Part shown: one piece after another, positions 1-10,000 of the stretch
Layout: every line of letters starts with the position of its first letter
Position numbering within the stretch: the first letter of the stretch is position 1
NCBI RefSeq assembly: GCF_021191705.1
Contig: NZ_JAIWPU010000027.1
Location: 1 to 64,000, forward strand
From: Proluteimonas flavola
GTDB taxonomy: Bacteria; Pseudomonadota; Gammaproteobacteria; Xanthomonadales; Xanthomonadaceae
Reading direction: 5' to 3'
Length of the DNA: 64,000 nt
Translations under genes and position numbers: made by a program
The notes under the pieces: model-generated
What the model was told of the DNA's origin: nothing
Databases searched by the model: none
Seen by the model: the letters and a program-made list of their open reading frames with translations, nothing else

Positions 1-143
1 AGCTCGCGCGGATACTGGCGCTGGCGATTGTGTTCGAACACCTCGTCGATCCACTGCGCCGGCAGCGCCTGATCCAGCGCCAGCCGCGTCATCACCGCCG
101 CCGGCGCCTGTTGCGCGTACTTCTCAAGGACAACCTGCCAGAT
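1..143 (-). CDS. IS4-like transposase, N-terminal fragment (runs off the left edge)
   Basis: Reading leftward off the window, an open frame encodes a stretch that resembles the N-terminal region of IS4-family transposases (LEKYAQQAP, then VFEHNRQRQY). The resemblance begins near 143, but an in-frame TAA lies at 177-179 and no ATG, GTG or TTG occurs between it and GTG at 95 or ATG at 92. The start is therefore either a rare codon or damaged. Only about 60 bases separate it from the ynfA stop, so the end of the insertion should lie there, but I could not define a terminal inverted repeat. Family assignment is by recall of the motif pattern and covers under 50 residues; the rest of the gene is outside the window. 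Confidence 0.5.
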   Translation of the reverse strand, partial: MWQVVLEKYAQQAPAAVMTRLALDQALPAQWIDEVFEHNRQRQYPRE

Positions 144-217
144 GGGCCTGCTCCGCTTGCTTGACTGCGGAAAAGCTTACGACGCAAACCTCTCAAAGAC
201 GTTGAAAGGCATGGTTC

Positions 218-541
218 TCAGGCGTTGCGCGGGGCGAGCATGATCACCGCCATGCCGCCGAGGCACAACGCGGCACCCAGCAGGTCCCAGCGGCTCGGCA
301 CGAGGCCGTCGACCCGCCACAACCACAGCAGCGCGACCGCGACATAGACCCCGCCATAGGCGGCGTACACACGCCCCGACGCGGTGGGATGCAGGGTCAG
401 CAACCACACGAATGCGGCCAGCGCGGCAGCGGCCGGCAGCAGCAACCAGGCGCTGCCGTCCTTGCGCAGCCACAGCCATGGCAGATAGCAGCCGACGATC
501 TCGAAGCACGCGGTGGCGACGAACAGCAGCAGCGTCTTCAT
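218..541 (-). CDS. ynfA: YnfA/UPF0060 family small membrane protein
   Basis: A 107-residue protein with four hydrophobic segments (about residues 3-24, 31-50, 60-76 and 87-103), the usual size and topology of the YnfA (UPF0060) family. The N-terminal segment with [10 protein letters not shown] and the motif [12 protein letters not shown] in the third helix are typical. The family is related to small multidrug resistance proteins, and some members have been linked to efflux, but a substrate cannot be inferred here. The ATG at 541-539 overlaps the mazG stop (ATGA), so it is probably translated in an operon with mazG. Longer upstream frames are only the complement of mazG and were discarded. Confidence 0.9.
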   Translation of the reverse strand: MKTLLLFVATACFEIVGCYLPWLWLRKDGSAWLLLPAAAALAAFVWLLTLHPTASGRVYAAYGGVYVAVALLWLWRVDGLVPSRWDLLGAALCLGGMAVIMLAPRNA

Positions 542-1365
542 GCGTCCCGCTCGGCCTGCTTGACGCGGTTCCAGTACGCGTCCTGCGCCTCCAGCGACTG
601 GCCGGCGAGCGCGAGGCCGTCGGCATCGGCCATCGCCTCCATCGCGCGGAAGCGCCGCTCGAACTTGTGGTTCGCGCGGCGCAGTGCCGCCCCCACATCG
701 ACCTTCGCGTGCCGCGCCAGATTCGCCGCGACGAACAGCAGGTCGCCAAGCTCCTCTTCCAGCCGGTCCTGCGCCGCGGCATCGCCCGGATCGGCGGCGA
801 CCGCGTCGAACTCGGCGCGGACCTCGTCGATCTCCTCGTGCAGCTTGGCGAGCACCGGTTGCGGTCCCGGCCAGTCGAAGCCGACGCGCGCCGCGCGCTG
901 CTGCAGCTTCACTGCGCGCTGCCATTCCGGCAGGCCACGTGCGATGCCGGCCAGTGCCGACGCATCGGTTTCGCCCGCTGCGGCGCGCTCCTCGCGCTTG
1001 ATCGCATCCCAGTTGCGCAGCACGGTTTCGGCATCGTCGGCGGACACGTCGCCGAAGATGTGCGGGTGCCGCCGGATCATCTTGTCGCTGATCGCATCGA
1101 CGACATCGCCGAATGCGAACGCGCCCTGTTCCTGCGCCATCTGCGCGTGGAAGACCACCTGCAGCAGCAGATCGCCGAGTTCATCGCACAGGCCCGGCAG
1201 ATCGCCGCGGTCGATCGCGTCGGCGACCTCGTAGGCTTCCTCGATCGTGTACGCGGCGATGGACGCGAAATCCTGCTCGACGTCCCAGGGACAGCCGGTC
1301 TGCGGATCGCGCAGGCGCGCCATGATGTCGAGAATGCGATGGATATCGCCGGGGGCATGCGGCAT
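538..1365 (-). CDS. mazG: Nucleoside triphosphate pyrophosphohydrolase MazG
   Basis: MazG hydrolyses (d)NTPs to NMP and pyrophosphate, removing aberrant nucleotides and influencing stress responses. The 275-residue protein has the two tandem MazG domains of the long enterobacterial-type enzyme. The N-terminal one carries IEEAYE at about 41-46 followed by DELGD at 61-65, the EExxE/ExxD metal-binding pattern. The C-terminal one carries a second EEIDEV and EEELGDLLF pair around 185-215. The signature CPWD (about 25-28) is intact. ATG at 1365. Its stop overlaps ynfA by 4 nt. It follows cysQ after about 100 bases, so it may have its own promoter or belong to a nudE-cysQ-mazG-ynfA run. Confidence 0.95.
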   Translation of the reverse strand: MPHAPGDIHRILDIMARLRDPQTGCPWDVEQDFASIAAYTIEEAYEVADAIDRGDLPGLCDELGDLLLQVVFHAQMAQEQGAFAFGDVVDAISDKMIRRHPHIFGDVSADDAETVLRNWDAIKREERAAAGETDASALAGIARGLPEWQRAVKLQQRAARVGFDWPGPQPVLAKLHEEIDEVRAEFDAVAADPGDAAAQDRLEEELGDLLFVAANLARHAKVDVGAALRRANHKFERRFRAMEAMADADGLALAGQSLEAQDAYWNRVKQAERDA

Positions 1366-1467
1366 GGGAAATCCTGTGGCCTGACGTGGGATGCGGCGTG
1401 CGCCAGTCTACGGTCCGTGCCTGGATGCATGCGCGGATGACTTCAGTACGCGGGGTAGACGCGGCGT

Positions 1468-2290
<823 letters not shown>

Positions 2291-2298
<8 letters not shown>

Positions 2299-2842
2299 CG
2301 TGGTGGCGCAGCCAGTCGCGGACGATGAACAGCGCGGCGATCGAACGGCCTTCCGAGAACTCGTCGAGCAGGATCAGCTCGTGCAGCGCATCGAGCTTCC
2401 ACGGCACCACTTCCAGTTCTTCGGGCTCATCGCCGGCCAGGCGTTCGGGATACAGGTCGCGGGCGAGGACCAGGGTCGCCTGGTGGCTCATGTACTGCGG
2501 CGCCAGCGAGATCGAGCGCAGCGCTTCGACGCTGCGTGCGCCATAGCCGATCTCTTCCTTGAGCTCGCGGTTGGCAGCCTCGAGCGCGGTCTCGCCCGCG
2601 TCGATCCGGCCCTTGACCAGCCCCAGTTCGTAGCGATGAAAGCCGGCGGCGTACTCGCGCACCAGCAGCACGGTCTCAGAATCCAGCATCGGCACCACGA
2701 TCACCGCGCCATGGCCGCGGCCGTGCAGGCGTTCGTACAGGCGCCGTTCGCCGTTGGAGAACTCCAGATCGAGCCGCTCCATGCGGTACAGCGCCGCGTC
2801 GTGCTCGGTGACGTCGTGGATGGTCGGCAGCGTCCTGCTCAT
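2291..2842 (-). CDS. nudE: ADP compounds hydrolase NudE (Nudix)
   Basis: A 183-residue Nudix hydrolase. The Nudix box lies at about residues 78-100 (GRIDAGE, then RELKEEIGYG) and fits the GX5EX7REUXEEXGU pattern. The upstream segment (VPMLDSETVLLVREYAAG) and downstream SPGxT-like region (LAPQYMSHQATLVLARDLYPERL) match NudE, which cleaves ADP-ribose, Ap3A and NADH. Assignment to NudE rather than a general ADP-ribose pyrophosphatase is supported by the adjacent cysQ. It is the first gene of the leftward run and is divergent from bioA, with only 53 bases between the two start codons. The promoters of the two genes must therefore be packed tightly or overlap. Confidence 0.9.
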
Positions 2843-2883
2843 GCCGGCACGCGCCCGTCTGCACGGTGGCTGCGCTGCGGGGG

Positions 2884-2889
2884 GATAAT
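2884..2889 (+). promoter_or_regulatory. Candidate -10 element of bioA
   Basis: GATAAT (five of six matches to TATAAT) ends 6 bases before the bioA ATG at 2896. A start site 7 bases downstream would fall on the A of that ATG. No convincing -35 hexamer is visible. This suggests a leaderless or near-leaderless bioA transcript; it is an inference from spacing only. Confidence 0.4.
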
Positions 2890-2895
2890 GACGGG

Positions 2896-4323
2896 ATGAC
2901 TGGACAGATTCACGATGCGGCCATTCTAGCCGACGGCAACGACTGGCGGACCCGCGACCTCGCCGCGGTCTGGCACCCCTGCACCCAGATGCGCGAGCAT
3001 CCCGACATCCAGCCGCTGCTGCCGATCGTGCGCGGCGAAGGTGCCTGGCTGATCGAAGCCGGTGGCAGGCGGATCCTCGATTCGGGCAGCAGCTGGTGGA
3101 CCAACCTGCACGGCCATGCCGAGCCGCGCATCGCCGAGGCCATCGCCACGCAGGCGCGCACGCTGGAACAGGTGATCCTCGCCGGTTGCACGCATCCCGC
3201 CGCAGTCGAACTCGCCGAACGGTTGCTCGCCGTCGCCCCGCGCGAGCCGGGACGCCCGCCGCTGAGCAAGGTGTTCTATGCCGACAACGGCTCGGCCGGC
3301 GTCGAGGTCGCGCTGAAGATGGCGTTCCAGTGGTTCCAGAACCGCGGCGACGAACCGCGCCGGACCAAGTTCGTCGCGCTGCAGAACGGCTATCACGGCG
3401 AGACGCTCGGCGCGCTCGCGGTCGGCGACATTCCGCTGTACCGCCGCGTCTACGCGCCGCTGCTGTGCGAGGCGGTGTTCGCGCCGTCGCCCGACGCCTA
3501 CACCGCGCGCGCCGGCCAGAGCGCCGCCGGCCATGCCGAGGACGCGGCCGATGCGCTGGCGCATCTGCTCGACGCGCATGCCGGCGAGATCTGCGCGCTG
3601 ATCCTCGAACCGCTGGTGCAGTGCGCCGGCGGCATGCGCATGCACGACCCGGTGTATCTCAAGCGCGTGCGCGAGCTGTGCGACGTGCACGGCGTGTTCC
3701 TGATCGCCGACGAGATCGCCGTCGGCTTCGGACGCACCGGCACGCTGTTCGCATGCGAGCAGGCGCCCGGCAACGCTGGCGTTGCCGACGGTATCCAGCC
3801 GGATCTGCTGTGCCTGTCGAAGGGCCTGACCGGCGGCTTCCTGCCGCTGTCGACGGTGCTCACCACCCAGGCGCTGTACGACGGCTTCCTCGACGCCTCG
3901 CGCGAGCGCGCCTTCCTGCATTCGCACAGCTACACCGGCAATCCGCTGGCCTGCGCCGCGGCACTGGCCTCGCTGGAGATCTTCGGCACCGACGATGTGC
4001 TCGCCCGCAACCGCGATACCGCTTCGAAGATGGCGAGCCTCGCGGCGCAGATCGGCGCCCACCGGCATGTCGCCGACACCCGCCAGACCGGCATGATCGT
4101 CGCGTTCGAACTCACCCGTGATGGCGACAAGGCCACTCCGTTCGATCCGGCGTTGCGCGTCGGTCTGCGTGCGTACCGGCACGCGGTCGAACGCGGCGTT
4201 CTGCTGCGTCCGCTCGGAGACATCCTCTACTGGATGCCGCCCTACTGCATCGACGATGCACAGCTGCAGCTGCTGGCCGAGGTCACCGCCGACGCCATCG
4301 AGGCTGGCACGGCATGCGTGTGA
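2896..4323 (+). CDS. bioA: Adenosylmethionine-8-amino-7-oxononanoate aminotransferase
   Basis: BioA is the PLP-dependent enzyme that transfers the amino group of S-adenosylmethionine to KAPA, giving DAPA in biotin synthesis. The 475-residue protein shows fold-type I aminotransferase features. WHPCTQM near the N terminus is characteristic of BioA, as is SSWWTNLHGH. YHGETLGAL binds PLP phosphate, ADEIAVGFGRTG holds the PLP-pyridine Asp, and LSKGLTGG places the Schiff-base lysine at about K309. I chose the ATG at 2896; an in-frame ATG 30 bases upstream lies before a likely -10 element. Its end overlaps rsmE by 10 nt. No other bio genes are in the window. Confidence 0.95.
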   Translation: MTGQIHDAAILADGNDWRTRDLAAVWHPCTQMREHPDIQPLLPIVRGEGAWLIEAGGRRILDSGSSWWTNLHGHAEPRIAEAIATQARTLEQVILAGCTHPAAVELAERLLAVAPREPGRPPLSKVFYADNGSAGVEVALKMAFQWFQNRGDEPRRTKFVALQNGYHGETLGALAVGDIPLYRRVYAPLLCEAVFAPSPDAYTARAGQSAAGHAEDAADALAHLLDAHAGEICALILEPLVQCAGGMRMHDPVYLKRVRELCDVHGVFLIADEIAVGFGRTGTLFACEQAPGNAGVADGIQPDLLCLSKGLTGGFLPLSTVLTTQALYDGFLDASRERAFLHSHSYTGNPLACAAALASLEIFGTDDVLARNRDTASKMASLAAQIGAHRHVADTRQTGMIVAFELTRDGDKATPFDPALRVGLRAYRHAVERGVLLRPLGDILYWMPPYCIDDAQLQLLAEVTADAIEAGTACV

Positions 4324-5051
4324 TCCGCGCCTTCGTCGATCGCCCGCTCGCCACCGGCCAGCCGGTCGAACTGCCCGACGACGCCGTCGCGCACCTGGTG
4401 CGCGTGCTGCGCCTGCGCGAGGGCGATGCCTGCGTGCTGTTCAACGGCGATGGCGTCGATCACGACGCGCGCCTGCTGCGCGTGGACAAGCGCAGCGCCG
4501 TGGCCGAGATCACCGGCAGCCGCGCGATCGATCTGGAATCGCCGCTGTCGATCACCCTGGTGCAGGGCATCGCGCGCGGCGAGAAGATGGACTGGATCCT
4601 GCAGAAGGCGACGGAGCTCGGCGTCGCCGCATTCGTTCCGGTCTCCAGCGACCGCAGCGAGGTGAAGCTCGATGCCGAGCGCGCGGCCAAGCGTCTCGCG
4701 CACTGGCGCAGCGTGGTGGTCTCGGCCTGCGAACAGAGCTGGCGCTCGAGGATTCCGGACGTCGCGCCGCCCCGTTCGCTCGCGGCCGCGCTCCCCGATC
4801 TGCCTGCCGATCTCTCGCGCTGGCTGCTCGATCCCGATGCGACATCGGGTATCGCGACGATGGCACCGCCATCGGGCGGCATCGTGCTCGCAATCGGTCC
4901 GGAGGGCGGCTGGTCCGCGAACGATCGTGCGGCGTTGATCGCCGCCGGCTTCAATGGATTGCGGCTGGGCCCGCGGATCCTGCGGACCGAGACCGCCGGC
5001 ATGGCCGCAATCGCGGCGCTGCAGGCGCGGTTCGGCGATCTCGCCGGCTGA
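4314..5051 (+). CDS. rsmE: 16S rRNA m3U1498 methyltransferase RsmE
   Basis: RsmE methylates N3 of U1498 in 16S rRNA using S-adenosylmethionine. The 245-residue protein has an N-terminal PUA-like RNA-binding region (about 1-70; HLVRVLRLREGD) and a C-terminal SPOUT/trefoil-knot methyltransferase domain. Knot motifs are clear: GEKMDWILQKATELGV (about 90-105), VLAIGPEGGWS near 195-205, and LGPRILRTETA near 222-232. The start overlaps the bioA stop by 10 nt in another frame, indicating translational coupling. It is followed by a 48-base convergent gap before chpC, in which I see no clear terminator. Confidence 0.95.
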   Translation: MRVIRAFVDRPLATGQPVELPDDAVAHLVRVLRLREGDACVLFNGDGVDHDARLLRVDKRSAVAEITGSRAIDLESPLSITLVQGIARGEKMDWILQKATELGVAAFVPVSSDRSEVKLDAERAAKRLAHWRSVVVSACEQSWRSRIPDVAPPRSLAAALPDLPADLSRWLLDPDATSGIATMAPPSGGIVLAIGPEGGWSANDRAALIAAGFNGLRLGPRILRTETAGMAAIAALQARFGDLAG

Positions 5052-5099
5052 CGCCGACGTGAATATCGGACATCCCACCGTCTGAGCTCCGGCGGCGCG

Positions 5100-5567
5100 T
5101 CAGGCAGCCAGCGCCTCGCGCACCGACTGTTCGATCAGGTCGATGTCGGGAATCAGCGCGACGTCGTCGTTGAGGCGCACGCGAGCGCCCACCGCGAACG
5201 GCAGCGCATCGCCGTCGCCGTCGGATTCGTCGAGCAGATTCGCTTCGGAAATCGTCACCAGCCGCGGAAACCCCTCGGTCAGCAACGCGAAGAACGGCAG
5301 GCGCGCATCGCCGCCCAAGGTCTTGAGCACGACCACCTTGCTGGTCAGGTCCGCGCGTTCGTCGCCCTGCTTCGAGAGCACCGGAAACGCGACCAGCGGC
5401 AGACGCCAGCCGCGCCAGCGCAGGCGGCCGAGCAGCCACTCGGGCGCGTTCGGCACCGCTTCGGGCGGCGAGTACGAGAGCACCTCGGAAATCGTCGCAT
5501 TGGGCAACAGCAGCTGCGTCGCGCCGGCGCGGATCAGCACGCCGCGGATGTCTTGATCTGCGCTCAC
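5100..5567 (-). CDS. chpC: ChpC-like CheW-domain protein of the type IV pilus chemosensory system
   Basis: A 155-residue CheW-like adaptor, last gene of the pilGHIJ-chpABC operon. CheW proteins link receptor (PilJ) arrays to the histidine kinase (ChpA). The fold is recognisable from EVLSYSPPEAVPNAPEWLLGRLRWRGWRLPLV and the late ARVRLNDDVALIPDIDLI. The preferred start is GTG at 5567-5565, which overlaps the chpB stop as GTGA and gives the standard CheW length. An ATG further upstream would impose a long overlap with chpB. In Pseudomonas aeruginosa chpC is dispensable for twitching and may connect additional inputs; its role here is inferred from that position. Confidence 0.85.
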   Translation of the reverse strand: MSADQDIRGVLIRAGATQLLLPNATISEVLSYSPPEAVPNAPEWLLGRLRWRGWRLPLVAFPVLSKQGDERADLTSKVVVLKTLGGDARLPFFALLTEGFPRLVTISEANLLDESDGDGDALPFAVGARVRLNDDVALIPDIDLIEQSVREALAA

Positions 5568-7087
5568 AGCGACAACCCTCCGGAATCGAAACGGCGCGCG
5601 CTCGGCATCCAGCGCGCGATCAGCCACCCTGCAATATCGGCCGGACTGCCCGACGGACCGCCGCGCTGCGCGACCGCGCGCGCCGCGATCGGGTCGTAGC
5701 AGCCTTCTTCGCTCTGGCCGCCGACCAGCGCGCCCTGCCAGGCCGGCCCCATCGCCACGTCGACGAACGCGGGATCGGCGCCGCTGAGAAACAGCAGGGC
5801 ACTGTCGTCGGCCGGCACTGCGTCGGCGAGACCGGCGATGCCAGCCGTTTCGGCGAAGCGCAACGCACCGCCAGCCGGGCTCGGCAGCAGGTCCGGCGGC
5901 AGGAAATAGACCTCACCCGGCGAGACCGTCATGCCCGGCTCGGCCAGTTGCACCGGCATCACCGTCGCGCGTTCCATCTGCCGCACGAGCCGGTCGTAGC
6001 GGCCGCCGTCGAGTTGCAGCCGCACCAGCACCGGACGCGGGAAGCCTTCCGGCAATGCACCGAGCAACTGCCGCACCGCGTCGGGACCGCCCAGACCGCC
6101 GGCGATCAGCACCACGCCCTTGACCGGGCCGTGGCCGTAGCTGTCGGTATCGGTGAGGCTCAGACCGGAAATACGCGATTCCAGATCGGAGAGATCGCGC
6201 TGCAGCGTCTTGGCCGGCGTCGCCGCGACGGATACGTCGTCTTCAGCCGGCACCGCAGCGCGGAGGGACGGCAATGCATTGCCATCGAGCAGCGTCAGCG
6301 GTTCGGACGTCGACTCGATGGCCGGTTCGGGCGCCGCCTCGACGGGCGCATCGATCGACGCGTCCAACGCGATCGCATCTGCAGCCGGCGATTCGACCAG
6401 TGTCGTCGAGTCGTCCGACCACGCAGCCAGATTCTCGTTGAGATCGCGAACCTCGCCCGGCGGTGCGGCCGGCGGGATGTAGCGGGTCTCGTCGTAGTCG
6501 GCCAGTTCGAAGTCGAAACTGAATTCCACGGCGGATGTCTGCACGCTCGGCGGTGCATCGAACTCGGCCGCGACCGGATCGAACGCGAGATGCGTCGCAT
6601 CGGCGGACGTTGATTCCGGCGCGGGCGGCGCATCGGTGTCCGGCGCCGCAGCCACATCCGGCGCAACGGACGATGCCGCTTCCGCATGCGCGTCGAACTC
6701 CAATGTCATCGGTTCTTCGGGCGGCGCATCGCTGACCGCCGATGGCGGCAGCACGTCGCCGACACCGCGCAGCTTGGCGGCCAGATGGCGGACCCAGCGC
6801 GCCGCATCCCAGCCGGTACGCTCGAGCGCCAGCGCGGCTTCTTCGAAGATCACGGTGCGGCCGGGTACAGCGAAAGCCGGTTCGAAGGGGTCGAGCGCCT
6901 CTTCGTCGGCCGGATCGAGCACCACCACGAGCACCGATGGCGACAGCGCCTCGAGCGCGTCCGGCGCGTGCTGCGAAGGATCGAGCGTCGCGACCGGTCC
7001 GGCGCCGGCTTCGACCAGTCCCTCGACCACGCGGTCGCAGGCCGCGCCCGCGCGCGCCAGCACCACGGTAGGACGCACGTCAGTCAT
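5564..7087 (-). CDS. chpB: ChpB-like CheB methylesterase homologue, probably catalytically inactive
   Basis: Occupies the chpB (CheB) position after chpA, and its ATG overlaps the chpA stop by 8 nt. The 507-residue protein has a receiver-like N-terminal region (about 1-115), a long acidic, Ala/Pro-rich linker (about 120-320) and a CheB-like C-terminal domain (about 325-507). The N-terminal region lacks the acidic pair and phospho-acceptor Asp of true receivers. In the C-terminal domain the motif expected as GASTGG reads AGGLGG, so the nucleophilic Ser is Gly. The catalytic-His segment (QHMPP in CheB) reads RLQLDGG, and the GMGxDG segment reads SGADPA. Fold retention with loss of at least Ser and His suggests a pseudoenzyme. 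Function unknown; perhaps scaffolding. Confidence 0.8.
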   Translation of the reverse strand: MTDVRPTVVLARAGAACDRVVEGLVEAGAGPVATLDPSQHAPDALEALSPSVLVVVLDPADEEALDPFEPAFAVPGRTVIFEEAALALERTGWDAARWVRHLAAKLRGVGDVLPPSAVSDAPPEEPMTLEFDAHAEAASSVAPDVAAAPDTDAPPAPESTSADATHLAFDPVAAEFDAPPSVQTSAVEFSFDFELADYDETRYIPPAAPPGEVRDLNENLAAWSDDSTTLVESPAADAIALDASIDAPVEAAPEPAIESTSEPLTLLDGNALPSLRAAVPAEDDVSVAATPAKTLQRDLSDLESRISGLSLTDTDSYGHGPVKGVVLIAGGLGGPDAVRQLLGALPEGFPRPVLVRLQLDGGRYDRLVRQMERATVMPVQLAEPGMTVSPGEVYFLPPDLLPSPAGGALRFAETAGIAGLADAVPADDSALLFLSGADPAFVDVAMGPAWQGALVGGQSEEGCYDPIAARAVAQRGGPSGSPADIAGWLIARWMPSARRFDSGGLSL

Positions 7088-10000
7088 CGTCGCGCTCCAG
7101 CTTCAGCAGTTCGTAGACGTGGCGCAGCAACTCGGGCTCCTGATAGGGCTTGCCGAGATAGCGGTCGACACCGATCTCGAACGCACGCTGGCGGTGTTTT
7201 TCGCCGGTGCGCGAGGTGATCATCATGATGTGCACATCGCGCAGGCGCGGATGGGCCTTCATCTGCGTCGCCAGTTCGTAGCCGTCCATGCGCGGCATCT
7301 CGATGTCGAGCAGCATCAGATCGGGTACGCGCTCGTCCATCCGCTCGAGTGCGTCGAGGCCGTCCTTGGCGGTCACGACCTCGAAATTGTGGCGCTCCAG
7401 CACGCGGCCGGTGACCTTGCGCATCGTCACCGAATCGTCGACCACCATCACCAGCGGCACCGCACGGCGTTCGACCACCGGCCCCGCCGCCTGCTCGGGC
7501 GCATCGACCTGCGCTGCCTGCGTACCATGGCGACGCACCAGCGGCGCGATGTCGAGGATCACGACCACGCGGCCGTCGCCCATGATCGTCGCGCCGAAGA
7601 TGCCCGGGATCGACGTGATCTGCGGACCCACCGGCTTCACCACGATTTCCTTGTTGCCGACGATTTCGTCGACCGCCACCGCCGCGCGCAATTCGCCGGC
7701 GCGGATCAGCAGCAAGGGCATCTGCAGCTGGCCTTCGGCGCGTGCGGACGGCTGGCCGACGAGGCGGCCGAGATCGTAGAGCGGATAGTCTTCGCCGCCG
7801 TAGCGATAGATCGCACCTGGTTTCGCTTCGCTGCGGGCGATACGGCCGACGCCGCGCACCGAGGCGATCGGCACCGCGAAGCTGGTCTCGCCGATGCGCA
7901 CGAACGCGGCCTGGGTGACCGCCAGCGTCTGCGGCAGGCGCAGGGTGAACGTGGTGCCCGCGCCATCGCGCGAGCGGATGTCGAAGGTGCCGCCCAGCTG
8001 GCGCACTTCGCTGGCGACGACGTCCATGCCGACGCCGCGACCGGCCAGCCGGCTGACTTCGGTCGCGGTCGAGAAGCCCGGCTGCAGGATCAGCGCATCG
8101 AGATCGACGTCGGCGACGTCCGCATCCGCCTGCAGCAGCCCGCGCGCCTCGGCGCGGCGGCGGATCGCGGCGCGGTCCAGGCCGGCGCCGTCGTCGCCGA
8201 CTTCCAGCACCACTTCCGAACCCTCGCGGCGGACCGCGATGTGGACGCTGCCCTCTTCGGCCTTGCCGGCGCTGCGACGCGCGTCCGGCGCTTCGAGACC
8301 ATGCGCGACCGCGTTGCGCAGCATGTGCTCCAGCGGCGAGACCATGCGTTCGAGCACGTTGCGGTCCAGTTCGCCCTGGGTGCCTTCCAGGCGCAGTTGC
8401 ACCTGCTTGCCGGTGTCCTGCGCGGCCTGGCGGACCACGCGGCGCAGGCGCGGCACGAGGCCGTCGAACGGCACCATGCGTGTGCGCATGAGGCCTTCCT
8501 GCAGGTCCGAGCTCACCCGCGACTGCTGGGTCAGCAGCGTTTCGTACTGGCGGGTCTGGTCGTCGAGCATCTGCTGCAGGCTGGCGAAATCCGACGCCGT
8601 CTCGCTGAGCGCACGCGAGAGCTGCTGCAGCGTCGAGAAGCGGTCGAGCTCCAGTGGATCGAACGTGGTGTCGCTGGCCTCGCCCTCGCGCTGGTAGCGC
8701 GCGACGATCTGCGCTTCGGTCTCGATGTCGAGGCGGCGCAGCTGGTCGCGCAGGCGGGTATTGGTCTGCGCGAGTTCGTTCATCGCGCCGCGGAACCCGC
8801 CGAGCTGCTGCTCCAGGCGCGCACGGTAGATCGCGACCTCGCCGGCGTAGGTAACCAGCTGGTCGAGCAGATCGGCACGGATGCGCACCTGCTCCTGCGA
8901 GCCGCGCAGCGCGGTCTCTTCGTCGCCTGCCGCGTCGCTGTCGAGCGGCAGCGGCGCGGACAGCGGCGCCAGCTCGACCCTCGGCATCTCATCCGCCGGC
9001 GCCGACGAGACGATCGGCGTGTCGCCGCTGCGCTTGCCGTTGAACGCATCGACCAGGGCCTGCGATGGTCCGATGGCGCGACGATCGCCGGCACGGGTCA
9101 CCATGGTGTGCAGACGGTCGAAGCCGCGCTCGAGCAGCATCACGTCGCCGCGGCGCAAGCTCCGGTGCCGTTCGGCGACCGATTCGAGCAGCGTCTCCAT
9201 CGCGTGGCCGAGCTCGCCGATCTCCATCAGCCCGGCCATGCGCGCACCGCCCTTGAGCGTGTGCAGGTCGCGTTGCAGGCCTGCGACCGCGTCGCGGCTG
9301 TCGGGCGATTCGCGCAACTGCGCCAGCAGCGCGTCGGCATGGTCGAGCAGGTCGATCCCTTCCTCGACGAAGATGTCGATCAATTCCGGATCGAGACCGT
9401 CGAGTGACAGCGCGGCGTCGGGATCTTCTTCGCTGGCCGGCAGTTCCGGGGCCGATGGAGCGGGATCGACCAGCGCTTCGTCCGCGCTGGTATCGATCGC
9501 GGCTTCCGGGGCTTCGTCGACCGGGCTGGCGGAGGCGGCGTCTGTTTCGGCCGGCGGTATCGACGCCATTCCGTCGATGTCAGCGTCGGCCGACGGTGTG
9601 TCCGCTTCGGGTTCGGATGCGGGCACCGTGGTGTCGACGCCATCGGCGTCATCGATCGTGTCGGCATCGGCATCTGCGTCCACGTCGCCCGCATCGACCG
9701 CTTCCACCGCAGGCGGCGTCGCCGTCTCCGCGGCTTCCTGCGCGGCATCGCGCAGGCGACGCACGGTTTCGTCCTGCTCGAAACGGTCACGCTCGGCGCC
9801 CAGCACGGCGGCATCGATCCGCGCCTGGCGTCGCAGGGCTTCGAACGCCTCGACCGCGATCCGTGCCGCATCGGCCTGGCGCGCCGCGTCGTGTTCCGCG
9901 GATTCGGACGCGGCGCGATCCGGCGCCGCACCGGCCTCGTCCGTCCGGGCCGCGTGTTCCGCAGCCAGGCGTTCCTGTTCCAGGCGTTCGGCTTCGACGC

